Source of the DNA: Acanthacorydalis orientalis
Lineage: Eukaryota; Arthropoda; Insecta; Megaloptera; Corydalidae
DNA length: 64,000 bases
Direction of reading: 5' to 3'
Assembly: GCA_034766995.1 (NCBI GenBank)
Contig: CM068314.1
Location: forward strand, 35,838,208-35,902,207
In this document: positions 1-11,375 of the stretch, one piece after another
Layout: each line of letters opens with the position of its first letter
Numbering within the stretch: the stretch's first letter is position 1
The notes under the pieces: model-generated
Database searches by the model: none
Seen by the model: the letters and a program-made list of their open reading frames with translations, nothing else
What the model was told of the DNA's origin: nothing
Program-made: the position numbers and the translations under genes

Positions 1-1030
1 AAAAGCATTCTAATTTACGAAAGTAAATTTTATACATATTTTTTATAGAATATGGGTCATTTTTTAATTTATTTTACTGTATATTTAATTTAAATATCAA
101 GTAAAATATATTAAATAACACTATACGAAATTGAATGTATACTTAATGGTTTTTTTAGACATATAACGCTATATATATATATATAATGTGTGTATGTGTG
201 TGTGTATGTATTATTTGTTATGAAAATTTGTAGTGTCGATAGTGTTACGCAATTTTAAATGATATCTTTTAATGAAAATTAAAGTCAAATCATAAAAATA
301 ATTACCACAAATAATTTTTAAATTGCAATCTATTTCACTATAAATTCGGAAACTGCCATGAATTTATTACATTTCTTATTATGATATTTACAAGAGTACA
401 CACAATTAAAAATGAATTTTCTGAAAACTTAACCCTTAACTAATATTTTGTGAATTAATTTGAAAACACTTCATTACAATATGTTATATATATATATATA
501 TATATATACATACACACACACAATATATATATATATACACACACCTATGAAATTATTTCTCTATACCAAAATTTCTTTATATGACAATATATCTATTTTC
601 TATTTTTTATATATTTATACATAATTACTATTTATTAAATTTCATTGCTACGTTATTTATTTCACTGATGTTTGATTCCATGTGAACTTTTGAAATAGAT
701 AACATGTAAAGAGGAAAAATTTCTATTTCTAATTTCGACAGAATAGTAAAAGACTAAGTAATAGTTGTTTTTTTTTATTTTTAATATACCTTTACTATCG
801 TTACATGTTTTACAAATAGATTGATCGAACGAAGTATTTCTTACTTACGATTTATTATTAAAGTTACTAATTACTGAAGTCATTCATTGCTGAAACTACT
901 ATCGCTCTCTAACCGTACATAGATATATAAAAGATAATTCACAAATAAACCCATATCATGTGTTACCATTATCGTTAATATTAGTAACTTGTTATTGAAA
1001 GATTTATGTTTTTCGGAATGTAATTGGAAG
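1..1030. other. AT-rich non-coding spacer
   Basis: No gene recognised. The stretch holds short interrupted TA/TG tracts (about 170-205 and 484-545) and otherwise unstructured A+T-rich sequence. Confidence 0.7.
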
Positions 1031-1390
1031 GTATTATTGCTTTGAGAGAACGCGGGGTCAACACTAGTGCTACCGCCTGCTCTTAACTGTCAATGGAAAG
1101 TCTTCCGCGTTGTTCCGTGTTTGTCTGTCTTTCTCAGTTTTCACGCAATAAACAAAACATGTGTATCTGCATACCAGTTGGATTCTCACCTTGTGAGATG
1201 GCTGTTTAAAATAAACTCGTTGTCCTTCGCGACATACGCCTTTATCGTAATTTACGATAAGTGTTTTTATTGGGAAAACATATTCTATTTGCTTCTTGAA
1301 GGATACATGTCAGTCGTGACAATTAAACGTTTTTTTTGCAAAAAATACTTTTTTCTAGGTTTTGAAAGTATTGTGGGAGCGTTTTAATTA
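1031..1390. other. GC-elevated block, possible exon or promoter remnant
   Basis: Composition changes sharply to a CpG-containing block (around 1040-1120 and 1190-1250). A 106-codon reading frame runs through 1067-1387 (+), but it opens on CTA rather than ATG (the track's M is only the frame's first codon). Its C-terminal half is rich in Phe, Tyr and Ile, like translated AT-rich noise. The block holds a palindrome CACTAGTG near 1062 and a TCAGTT initiator-like hexamer near 1133. I recognise no protein family. It may be a regulatory element, an old exon or an unrecognised repeat. Confidence 0.25.
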
Positions 1391-2525
1391 AATTGGTATT
1401 TATTTTGATTGCAATTACTTCAAGGTTAAGAATAATACAAAGGAAATTGATACGTTACTTAAACGTAAAATTTCATACGTAATATTCAAACAGTCGATCC
1501 TGTGATCATACGTATACACACACATATATACATATATATTATTTTTCTGAAAAAACTTTTTCACATCCTTACAAATTTTATTCAAACAAATATTATTAAA
1601 TTTACATCTTTGAATGTTTTTAATCTTTTGATGTCATCACTTGATTTTTGCTAAAGAGATAATTAGACACATTAACAAATTCAAGAATTGCTTCATGTAA
1701 AAAATGCATTTGCAAGTAAATGGCACCTTTTACATATATTACAATGAACAAAAAATGTCAAACATGCATCAAACGTGATTAAACTTCATAATTATAACAA
1801 ACTATCTTCATTTACATCATTTATTACATTTATTGTTTATAGTTAACAAAAAAACACAAATAATTTTATTTGAAATCGTTTTAAATTTATACATACTCAA
1901 AAAAGAAAAAAATAAATAATATTTAATCACACAGATAAAAATATATATTTTAATTGAGAACAAAATGTGATTTTTGGTCAAATTATTTCATTTCTCATGA
2001 AAAACGTGCAATATTTAAAAAATCTAAATTTATTAATTATGCATAAGCAATGATTTATGTTTAATTGGAATTTACTTTATTTAAATTCGATCTATTTTAG
2101 ATAAACTCAATAGTTAGAATACGTTTATGAAAATAAACCAAACACTATACTTCATAAAGATGACAAGTGTTGCTAGAAAATCAATGGATAGCTGCAGACT
2201 AGTATATTATTAAAATTTTGTTGATAATTTCGAAAATCGTACTAAAACCAATTAAACGATTGTTTTGACTATAGAACATTACTTGTATATTTAAGAATAC
2301 AATGGGTAGTGATTTCTAATTGTCCAAAAAAGTGTGTTATTACCAAAAAATTAGGTTAGATAAAGAATAAAGTTTTTTGAGAAAAACAAATTTTCTTGGT
2401 ATATCCGAGAAAATATCAATCTCGCTATAAAAGTGAATATTTATGAAGTAATATGCATAAAGCAAAATACATATCAAAATTCGCTGGCTGTAGTCATAAC
2501 CTCTACATTTACGCTCGATATAATC

Positions 2526-2593
<68 letters not shown>

Positions 2594-3182
2594 TATATAT
2601 ATATATACGTGTGTTAAGTTACAAATACAGAAAAACTAAATTAATGTTTGACTGTCACTTATACTGAATACATTCATGAAAAGATTAACACCATCAATTT
2701 ATTTTATAAATATTATCTTAAATTTGTAAGGATGATTTTTGACACACAGGGGCCATAAAAGTCTAATTATCTCAAAATAACATGTATACAAAAACTATTT
2801 GCAATATTACCGGTACAAGTCACACACAAATATATATATATATATATATTTGTGTGTGTGTATGTACGAATACATATAAATGCTCTATGGAAATATATAT
2901 TTCAACTTAAAAATATATTCCAAGCCATAAATTTTAAAAGTACAATTAGACAGTCAAAAATATAGTTAATTTTCGTACGAATAAAAAAATTGTTAATATC
3001 TTTATTTTTAATTGTATAACTACAAAGGAACCTACGTTGTAATTATTTATTTTTATATTGGTCATATATTCTCCTTGATAAACGGTTGTGTTCATATTTT
3101 TAATTATTATTTACAAATATTCAACGTATAGATGACATATCTATCATGTCATTTTAAAAACAACATATAAATGAAAATATAA
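1391..3182. other. AT-rich spacer
   Basis: No gene recognised. Contains the TA array at 2528-2607 and a smaller TA/TG tract near 2830-2865. Confidence 0.65.
2528..2607. repeat. (TA)n microsatellite
   Basis: About 40 TA units with two single-base interruptions near 2581 and 2593. The reading frame across it encodes only alternating Tyr-Ile and is not a gene. Confidence 0.97.
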
Positions 3183-3316
3183 TATAACAATGTTCATAAT
3201 ATCACAATTGTAAATCAATATATTAAGTACAATAGACCTTTTAATATTATATAACAAAGTTCATAATATCAAAATTGTAAATCGATATATTTAGTATAAT
3301 AGACCTTTTAATGTTA
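3183..3316. repeat. 67-bp tandem duplication, two copies
   Basis: Copy 1 (3183-3249) and copy 2 (3250-3316) align at a 67-base period with few substitutions. Both run from TATAACAA through an ATAGACCTTTTAAT segment, and a partial third start follows. Confidence 0.8.
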
Positions 3317-3465
3317 TATAATAATGTATAGAAATGCGACAAAAAGATTTCAACTAACGGTACAAATGAAAGTGAAATCGTTATGTAATTTGAAATATAT
3401 TGAAAAAACTTCTAAATAGTAATAAAACGTTCGGATAATAATTTCGAATGACAATATATTTAAAT

Positions 3466-3552
3466 TTAACTCTTAAACTACACACTATCTGTATGAAACA
3501 TACGAAACACTGTTGTTGGGGTCACTGACGCCACGTGTAGTTTAAGGGTTAA
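3466..3552. mobile_element. 87-bp TTAA-bounded inverted-repeat mini-element
   Basis: The element begins TTAACTCTTAAACTACAC and ends GTGTAGTTTAAGGGTTAA. The ends are near-perfect inverted repeats of about 18 bases, including TTAA at both edges. TTAA target duplication and termini resembling CCCTT are typical of piggyBac-superfamily elements, so this is probably a very short piggyBac-type MITE. There is no coding capacity in the roughly 50-base GC-richer centre. A chance hairpin is possible, but TTAA exactly at both ends argues against it. Confidence 0.6.
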
Positions 3553-3804
3553 ATTACCCACGACTTCAAAATATAAAATTAAATATTTTAAAGATAAAGA
3601 CAAATAATTATGTTACTAAGCAGATTAGACTATTCGTTTATATTTATATGGTTATTAAATTGAATCAAAAAATAAAATTCATACTAAATAAGAAATTGAC
3701 AGATTTGAGAATAATTAATGTCCTTTATAAATAATTCATTATAAGTCTTGTCATTATAAATTTTTTTAAAAAAAGGATGGAACTAAAAAGTTATGTATGA
3801 ATAA

Positions 3805-3812
<8 letters not shown>

Positions 3813-3867
<55 letters not shown>
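3813..3867. repeat. (TA)n microsatellite
   Basis: Uninterrupted array of about 27 units after a poly-A run. Confidence 0.97.
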
Positions 3868-3870
<3 letters not shown>

Positions 3871-5318
3871 TAAAAAAATGTACCAAAAGATGTTTTTTTA
3901 AATGCCTTATTTCAGTATTTACAAATGTGCTAAATATATCCTCAAGTGTATACTAAATTTCAGGGGAAATACTGTATTTATTTTACTTTATCATAATTTT
4001 TTTATAAAAAAACAATTCATTAAAAATTTCACGGAATCTCACATCAAAAAGATTTTGCGTACAATTAATAGAATTTTATTCCTTTTTTAAATTATATATA
4101 TATATAACATTATGATAAATTGAAAAATATTTTGTACTAGTTTATGCAACAATATTATATATAACAATATTATATTATATAAGTACTTCCAAATTATTAT
4201 CGAAGTTATTATGCCAGGAAAACATGGGGATACGCGAGTATTAAAAATCTAGTCCTCATTACAATTATTTGATAAACATTAAAATATTTTAATAAAATAA
4301 ATATTCTTACTTATAAATATAACAATTTATAAGGCAGAAATATACTAAAATAAAAAAATCCATAATTTTTTATGGCAATTATAAAATTAACAATTATCAA
4401 ACATATAATGTATGAATTCACAATTGTATGTCGCTAAAATCGGATTCGTCGTAATAAATTGAAAATTAAAACAATTATACTAAGAACGCTGTGAAATTAA
4501 ATAAATTAAACAGAAATCGATACGCAAATATATAAATGTGTAAATAAACTCCAAGGACGTTAAGTTTTAGATACGACTATAAATATGTAAAATGAAGATA
4601 TTTGAAGATAACTGCAGTACACAAATATTATTGTAAATTTAATTGGTTGACTACTTTTAATATAAATATTAAATTATTATAAAAATAATACTAAGAATAA
4701 AGAACAGATTAATATTATATATCTATCTCATCATGTATACATAATCATTAATATTATTTTCTATATTGACTGCGTATCTTGTTCGAATAAGTAATTATAA
4801 TTTAAAAAATAAGTAAATAAATAAATGAAAATCGTAAATGAATTATAAAAAACCGGCTTACTATAAATTATTATAAGAATTAAACTCACCTCAAGGAAAT
4901 GTAATCTTTTGTTGAACAAATATTATATATTTTCTTAAAATAATATTGTTTTGAAGTTCAAATTTTGAAATGCTTTGTTGTTGTAACAAACTAAAGAATA
5001 AAAAAAAAATAATATTAATTTTATAATTGTACGGAAAAACATAATATTTATATAAATATTAAACATATATAATAACAAACATATACATGCATATGTGTGT
5101 GTGTGTGTATGTGCATATGCAATATGCAATTTCTAAATTTTTTCATCAAATTAAAATTTCTCTCAATGACCATAGTAACTTCTCAGTATATATAAATCAA
5201 GTATAAGTATTAACCTTTAGAAGATAATATTAATTTAATAATATAACGTTCAGATGTATATTATGAAAATTAATATATGAATATTGTTTACCTTGAATTT
5301 TACAATAAAACATTTAAA

Positions 5319-5545
5319 CTAATTAGTACGTAAATTTGTTGCATATATATCCGGGTAAACTATTGGAAAGGTAACGAATCTACCATACACTTGACCATTA
5401 TTAGTATGACCGTCGTTCGACGAACGTTCAATCGAATGACCCGAGGTCGTTACGTATAGTATAATACTTATATAACGGCTGTACTGACTAGGAAGTCGGT
5501 AAACGTTCAAGGACGACAATGTTCGACTCATTTGTGTTTAACATA
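5319..5545. other. GC-elevated block with 70-codon minus-strand frame
   Basis: A local rise in CpG. A minus-strand frame of 70 codons spans 5319-5531, with ATG near 5529, and a small palindrome (CGTTCGACGAACG) lies around 5413-5427. The predicted peptide has no recognisable domain, signal peptide or membrane segment. It could be an exon, a regulatory element or a decayed repeat; a gene call is not justified. Confidence 0.2.
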
Positions 5546-5768
5546 TATGATGAGTGCCAATGGTCAGATATTAAGAAAACATATAAAAGTAATATATTTC
5601 ATTGAATATATTTCAAGGTCCTATGAATGTGACAAAGCAGTTTTATATTAAAGGAAAAGAATAATGTACAAAATCACGTTTTATAGATCTTTCTGACACG
5701 TATTAAAAAATAATGTGAACATAAATTTATACTTTATAATTTATATACATACATAATACACACATCAA

Positions 5769-5823
5769 ATATATATATATATATATACACATCAAATATA
5801 TATATATATACACATATGCATGC

Positions 5824-5850
<27 letters not shown>
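5769..5850. repeat. interrupted TA/CA microsatellite cluster
   Basis: Three TA runs separated by short CACATCAAA and ATGCATGC segments. The first two runs share the same flank, so the unit itself seems duplicated. Confidence 0.9.
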
Positions 5851-5854
<4 letters not shown>

Positions 5855-6001
5855 CACACAAGGTCATTTGATATAGATACTCTTATTTTGTTAATACAAA
5901 TACAAGTAGTATTTAAAATACTGACTAAAAATTCAGCTAAACACACAACTCATACACCTAACGCAAATACAAATATGTATAGACGTGTATATGTGTACGT
6001 G

Positions 6002-6144
<143 letters not shown>

Positions 6145-6697
6145 CACATTTAGTTAAAAAGAAAATGAGAGAAAGAAAATATATACCTCACTAATCAATT
6201 TATCGATTTTTTCAAATAATACACTTTAAAAACAACATTAAATATTATTATCATTTACGAGTAAACGTCTACCTACGTGATGCGTTCTCCACTGACCTCA
6301 AGACAAACTACTTGATCGGTCCCTTATTCGTCAATCACCGATAGAAATCGATTTTTGTCGATGTGCAAGTTTATGTAAGAGAAAATCAAACTGAACTGTT
6401 TAGATACTCATAATAATGACATTCTATTACGGTACAAAACAACGATAATATGTCAATAATATTTACTGAATTAGGCGTCGGTTGTGAAAATATTACTGTG
6501 TTGATAAAAAATTATAAGACTAATTTTTTTTTGTTTTAAAATTATAAAAAAATTATTCATTATATACATATTACAAATTTATTTATTAGACCGTTTAACA
6601 GAAATTATAATTTGAATTTTTACACATCCTCTTATGGAAAAACGTCACATTATTGAATAATAAATATTACTGAAAAAACACAATGCTTTTAGAGAAA

Positions 6698-6698
<1 letters not shown>

Positions 6699-6773
<75 letters not shown>
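6699..6773. repeat. (TA)n microsatellite
   Basis: About 37 perfect TA units. Confidence 0.97.
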
Positions 6774-6776
<3 letters not shown>

Positions 6777-7173
6777 GGTAAAGATTGAGATAGAGATATG
6801 ATTTTTCTTTGAACAAAATGTATCATCTGTGGTATTTAATGATGTATGAAAATCAGGATAACATTTGTTGATAAATATTCTGTAATGAAACTAATAACTG
6901 TACATGTAGTGTACATTATTAGAAAGTATACCTCAGTCATGAATGTTTTAAATATACAAAAAACAGACATGTATTGTTCCCAGGAATAAAAAACATCTTA
7001 GAAGGTCACTATATAAAATATATAAGATTAACCTTAATATTTTTGGGATTTCCACAATGTGACATTTCTTATATTTCATTTCATACACAATTGTTCTCGT
7101 ATAGCGATAATTAATAGATATATGTAATATAAAAATATTTATCACATCTTCAAATAAAAATACTGTTAAGATA

Positions 7174-7177
<4 letters not shown>

Positions 7178-7219
<42 letters not shown>
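7178..7219. repeat. (TA)n microsatellite
   Basis: About 21 perfect TA units. Confidence 0.96.
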
Positions 7220-7222
<3 letters not shown>

Positions 7223-7724
7223 ATAAGTAAAATATTCCTCACTCAAAATATTATTGCAAAAAATAAATGATTATTTTCAAAATATAAAATGATTAGTTAT
7301 TGATCTTGCGATGAAAAATTAATATACATTTAGTTATTTTTCAACTAGATCAAGCGATATATAAAATTAATATTATTGTAATTTGAAAATATACATTCAA
7401 TTAAATGATACACTTTTATAAAAAATAATAAAAAATTAAATTACTTATCTGTTAATGAAATTTTATTTTTGATTGCTAAAATTCTAATATGCTATGCAAG
7501 CGTTCATCAAAGATTTAATAAACTAATATAATAAATTATCTAATTGTACTTTCATGAAAAGTAAAACACAAAATTTCATAAGAAACGTCACGGGAGTTCA
7601 ATTTTACAATGAACCCGGTACAATATAAAACAAAAAACTCAATTTAACTTTTAATTATTCTATATTAATTTATATTTATACAGAAATATTAGAACACAAA
7701 GAGTATATAAATTTTCTGCATATA

Positions 7725-7800
7725 CAGGGTTTTCCAATAAGGATGCAATTTTTTAATTTGAAATAAAACAGAATTTTCCCTGAAGTTTCTTTATTGCAAA
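7725..7800 (-). mobile_element. terminal fragment of a DDxD Tc1/mariner-superfamily element
   Basis: Starts at a TA with CAGGGTTTTCCAATAA, the same terminus as the right end of the element at 50740-51969. The match continues inward: an AAATAAAAC segment, an AATTTT stretch and AAGTTTCTTTATT occur in the same order as in the reverse complement of about 51890-51969. It breaks off at about 7798 where the GC-rich block begins. This is an orphan 3' end without coding sequence. Confidence 0.75.
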
Positions 7801-7885
7801 CCAGTGGGCTCTGCCCCTTACCCGTTTGCCAACCACACAGGGGGAGGGCTTCGCCCCCCGCTCACTGACGCTCGCTCTCTCTTAA
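7801..7885. repeat. GC-rich hairpin block
   Basis: An abrupt GC-rich island in AT-rich DNA. It holds a strong self-complementary GGGGGAGGGCTTCGCCCCCC around 7841-7860 followed by CGCTC-type repeats. The GGCTTCGCC / CGCTCGCT vocabulary resembles the GC-rich tail repeats at 15591-15676 and 35140-35200, but the full sequence does not align, so membership of that family is uncertain. It directly follows a transposon terminus. Confidence 0.5.
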
Positions 7886-8114
7886 CAAATAATAGAAATT
7901 AACAGATTATACGCAGAAATGGTATGTTTAAAATGTTAATCGTAAAATTATTTTTGAAAAATTTATGAAGATGAACAACAAAATGCAGTGTAAAAATGTG
8001 TAACATTTTTTTATTTTAAAGCTTCAGTGAAATATTTTTAATAAATGTTATCAGTTTTACATTGAAATCGTATACACGTTTTTCGTTGTACAGCGTGAAA
8101 GAGATAACATACAT

Positions 8115-8375
8115 ATGACTGATGTCAACCAATTAGAACAGAGACCACGCGATATCCTTCAACCAGTAATTGACGATAGAAAATGGAAATTGTTAATGTG
8201 CTATTTGAAAAGAGTAGCGGAGGGAGCGTTGTTGCAAGGTGGTCGGTTTACACGAAAAATAAAAAAAAATGATGTATGGAAATACAATATTATTATTAAA
8301 CATAATATTATTAAACATTTATTTGAACAACATTTTATAGAAGTAGTTAACTATTTATTATTTAATAATAAATAG
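8115..8375 (+). CDS. hypothetical small ORF, unidentified
   Basis: An 86-codon frame opens with ATG at 8115 and its first 50 or so codons have balanced amino-acid use (Asp, Gln, Arg, Trp, Cys), unlike the surrounding AT noise. The last third degenerates into Lys/Asn/Ile/Phe-rich sequence, so the true coding part, if any, ends near 8260. I recognise no domain. It lies between a transposon scrap (7725-7800) and a mariner derivative (8778-9314), so it may be a piece of another decayed transposable element or a lone exon. Real-gene probability is low. Confidence 0.2.
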   Translation: MTDVNQLEQRPRDILQPVIDDRKWKLLMCYLKRVAEGALLQGGRFTRKIKKNDVWKYNIIIKHNIIKHLFEQHFIEVVNYLLFNNK

Positions 8376-8704
8376 CCACAAAATATTTAGAATATCAAAA
8401 AAAATGTTTTCCTCTTTAAATGTTTACAAATTATTAAAAAATAATAATATAGTATTCCTTCAGTAAGAACAAAATGCGCAAATAAAATAAAAACAAAATG
8501 TGTGTTAAGTAAATATTTACTATAAAAAAAACTACAAAAAAAGTATCCATCAGGTGACGTAAGACCAGTCATTAATAATGGATATTGTGGATGGTATAAC
8601 GTATTAAATCAATAAAGGACGTGGTCTTGCTAAAAATCAAATTTCATGAATACTATGGGTAATGAATAGTGTTTATGCAGATCAGTAACTAAATATTTTA
8701 TATA

Positions 8705-8705
<1 letters not shown>

Positions 8706-8777
<72 letters not shown>
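8706..8777. repeat. (TA)n microsatellite abutting a mariner end
   Basis: About 36 TA units that run directly into the TTAGG terminus of the mariner derivative. Confidence 0.97.
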
Positions 8778-8781
<4 letters not shown>

Positions 8782-9310
8782 GTTGATAGAAAGATAATTG
8801 TGGTTTATTATACATATTTCTCTTTTTTAATTTTCCTAGTTGTTTTAAATGGTCCAGACTGTTGGATAACTAACGCCTAACTTTTGCGCAAGCTCTCGAA
8901 TTGTTGTACGTGGTTCTGATTCAACTAACGCCGTCAGTTGGTCGTTATGAACCGAATAAGGACGCCCGCGACCTTCTTCATCTTCAAGACTCTCGTCTCC
9001 GACACGAAACTTTTGGAAACACCATTGCATTGTACGTTCCTTAACAGTACCCACACCAAATTCTGTTGCTTTACCACCCGTTTTAAACTCGTACAAAAAA
9101 TTTGCTATTATTTGCGTCTTATCCATCTTTAATTCAATAGCCCAATTTAAAGCAAAATAAATAATAAAACCAAAGTAGATGTTAACAAAATACAGACCGA
9201 AAAATGCACTTTAAAATGATATTAATATGAACACAATGAAATGATACTTTCATTGAAAAATTTAAGATCAGAATTCAGAAAATAAAAACCGCAATTAATT
9301 TCCTACCAAC

Positions 9311-9314
<4 letters not shown>
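8778..9314 (-). mobile_element. 537-bp mariner deletion derivative (MITE-like)
   Basis: Left end TTAGGTTGATAGAAAG and right end TTTCCTACCAACATAA are inverted repeats of the same type as the 1212-bp mariner at 56997-58208. TA dinucleotides flank both ends. Inside, only the N-terminal part of a minus-strand transposase remains; the catalytic domain is missing. The deletion joins sequence about 50 bases from the left end to the point matching about 57747 of the longer copy. The copy at 46458-47016 has nearly the same junction. The element is nested in a TA array (8706-8777 on one side, 9315-9367 on the other). Confidence 0.9.
8845..9126 (-). pseudogene. mariner transposase, N-terminal DNA-binding part only
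   Basis: A 93-codon open frame starts at ATG 9126. It begins MDKTQIIANFLYEF, matching the first helix-turn-helix of mariner transposases. It then carries the conserved GDESLEDEEGRGRP hinge (about residues 43-56) and a second helix-turn-helix ending ELAQKLGVSYPTVW (about 78-91). Full-length mariner transposases are about 340-350 residues, so the whole DDD catalytic domain is absent. No stop interrupts this stretch. Such a fragment could in principle bind the inverted repeats, but it cannot cut DNA. The family is closest in style to the mellifera/cecropia group; I infer this from motifs only. Confidence 0.85.

Positions 9315-9384
<70 letters not shown>
9315..9384. repeat. (TA)n(TG)n microsatellite abutting a mariner end
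   Basis: TA units to 9367, followed by about nine TG units. It starts at the TA target duplication of the mariner derivative. Confidence 0.97.
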
Positions 9385-9385
<1 letters not shown>

Positions 9386-10388
9386 ATGTGTTTGTATATG
9401 TAGTTTGAAGGTGACCACAGAAAAAAGAATTTTCAATAACACTTATACGTAACCTTCAGAAATTCGAAGATCAATTATTTTTAAGTCGCACAAGACTAGT
9501 TATTATAATAAACATCAATAACTGATATATTATTAATAAAAAAGTATCTAACGATTTAAAATGTAATACTACTAACGATCTTAATTATTCATTTATAACA
9601 AGAAATTTGATGTTAGTTGTTTACTTTATTATAACACCGTTAAAAAACCTTGGGTTCACTTGTACAAAAAAAATAAAAAAGTCTACTACAATATTTGAAT
9701 TCTACAGTAAAAAAATGTATCTGCATTTCTATCTTTTTTTATTTTCAATTTATTTAATACTGTACCTTACAATCGTTACTACTAACTTTAAAATCAGTAT
9801 AAGTAAGTTATTAATAAGTGTAATACAACATAAAATTTATAAATTAGAAAATTTATCAAATAGTATAAGAAACAATTCTACTTAAGATAATTTCATCATT
9901 TAAATCTGATCAAAAATCTTATATGTACAAAAATAAAAACTCGAGACGATAAAAATTTAATTATTATTTTTTCTTTTATTTACCTTAATCAATAATTTAT
10001 AACATGAAGTTTTTTGGTGTTTTTCCAATTATTATAACATTAAAAAACATTAATATTAAATAACAATTTGACAAGACTACATTGAAAACTGCCATATATT
10101 TGTCTATTTATAAATTTATGTATCTAAGTTCAAATTTACCTTATCCAATCAATACATGTCATCTTTTAATAACAAAGCAATTATTTTGAAAGCTGAATGA
10201 GCGAATATAGCGACCTTGAAATTACTCAAAAATATTTTCCATTATAAAGAGAAAACCTAACAATAAAAAAATAATCATACTTTTATAGAAACAACACAAT
10301 ACTTATTGAAACTGAGTTGTATTAAAAGAATTCATAAAATATTATCTTTTTAAACTGTTATCGCTTGTCATCAGTTATAATAATCAAA

Positions 10389-10390
<2 letters not shown>
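9385..10390. other. AT-rich spacer
   Basis: No gene recognised. The 92-codon frame at 9607-9885 (+) has the Phe/Ile/Leu/Lys bias of translated AT-rich DNA and no motif. Confidence 0.6.

Positions 10391-10444
<54 letters not shown>
10391..10444. repeat. (TA)n microsatellite
   Basis: About 26 units, ending TATACACA. Confidence 0.97.
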
Positions 10445-10448
<4 letters not shown>

Positions 10449-10454
10449 ATTTAT

Positions 10455-10700
10455 GAATAAATTTTCTCGCCGTGCGGAAGTCCAAGAAATTCAACACGTA
10501 ACTGTTTGTTCGTGATTGATAATCCTCCTACGAGATCTCCAATTTTAGATTGTCATCGATGACTAAAGCAAGGCCATTCTTGTGCCTTACATTTCTATTT
10601 TAATACAGTTATTCTCGCATATGCATTCTGAAATTGACGTCTCGCAGATCTAATCATTTGTGTCTGAAGGCCGTACATATACCGGTAAATGTCTTCTTAG
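10455..10700. other. GC-elevated single-copy-looking block
   Basis: Less AT-rich than its surroundings, with scattered CpG. No reading frame, splice pattern or repeat match was recognised. Confidence 0.25.
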
Positions 10701-10945
10701 GTTGTTGTTTTTTTTTGTACTAATATAAACTATCAACAGTTATTTAATAACGTGTTATTATATTAATTCATTCATAAATAACCGGAAGATAAAAGTAGTT
10801 GACGATGTATACGAATATATTAAAATAATCAAATAGTGTTTGGGTAAAAACTTTAACCCAGCAAGCTTGAAATATTCAAATATAGCTTTTTGTTTTTGTA
10901 TGAATTTTAATTTCGAAAAGAATGTAAATATATATAATGTGTGTG

Positions 10946-10952
<7 letters not shown>

Positions 10953-11037
<85 letters not shown>
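10953..11037. repeat. compound (TA)n(GA)n microsatellite
   Basis: TA array to about 11014, then about a dozen GA units. A TG tract precedes it at 10938-10951. Confidence 0.96.
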
Positions 11038-11038
<1 letters not shown>

Positions 11039-11064
11039 TGGTTTCAGAAAGTAACAATATGGTT

Positions 11065-11375
11065 TTGTCATTGTGATTAAATTCACTTTTATAAATTAAT
11101 TTTTTATTTACCTCACAAATCACAAATTATTTTTCTGGTCAACAATGTTCTATAATTTACTATTAATCATTTTTTATTGTGGTTTATGAGCATTTCGATA
11201 TCTGATGCTATCATTCTTAAAGCGCTAAAGTAAAAAAAATATGTACGATTATATGTAAATTTATATAGTGAAAAAATTTTTCTTCGCGCTCTAAGTATGA
11301 AGGTATCATCACTATTGAAATTCAGATAAGGAACGATCAAAAATAGTCAATAATTAATAATGAAGTATTTACGGG
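11065..11375 (+). repeat. foldback repeat family, copy 1
   Basis: Contains, in order: an AAATTCACTTTTATAAATTAA segment, CTCACAAATCACAA, AATGTTCTATAATTTACTA, TTAATCATTTTTTATTG and TTTATGAGCATTTCG. The same modules recur in the same order at 32550-32800 and 43675-43795, and reversed at 23938-24090 and 42740-42850. A second arm around 11285-11372 is imperfectly complementary to 11150-11225, giving a foldback. No coding capacity. Confidence 0.5.

Larger units (their letters stand above)
3317..5318. other. AT-rich spacer
   Basis: Apart from the TTAA mini-element and the TA array at 3813-3867, I see nothing: short AT-biased frames only, no conserved motifs. Confidence 0.65.

Noticed and set aside
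10758..11123. A 121-codon minus-strand frame.
   Set aside because: It spans a compound TA/GA/TG microsatellite and the edge of a foldback repeat. Composition is noise.
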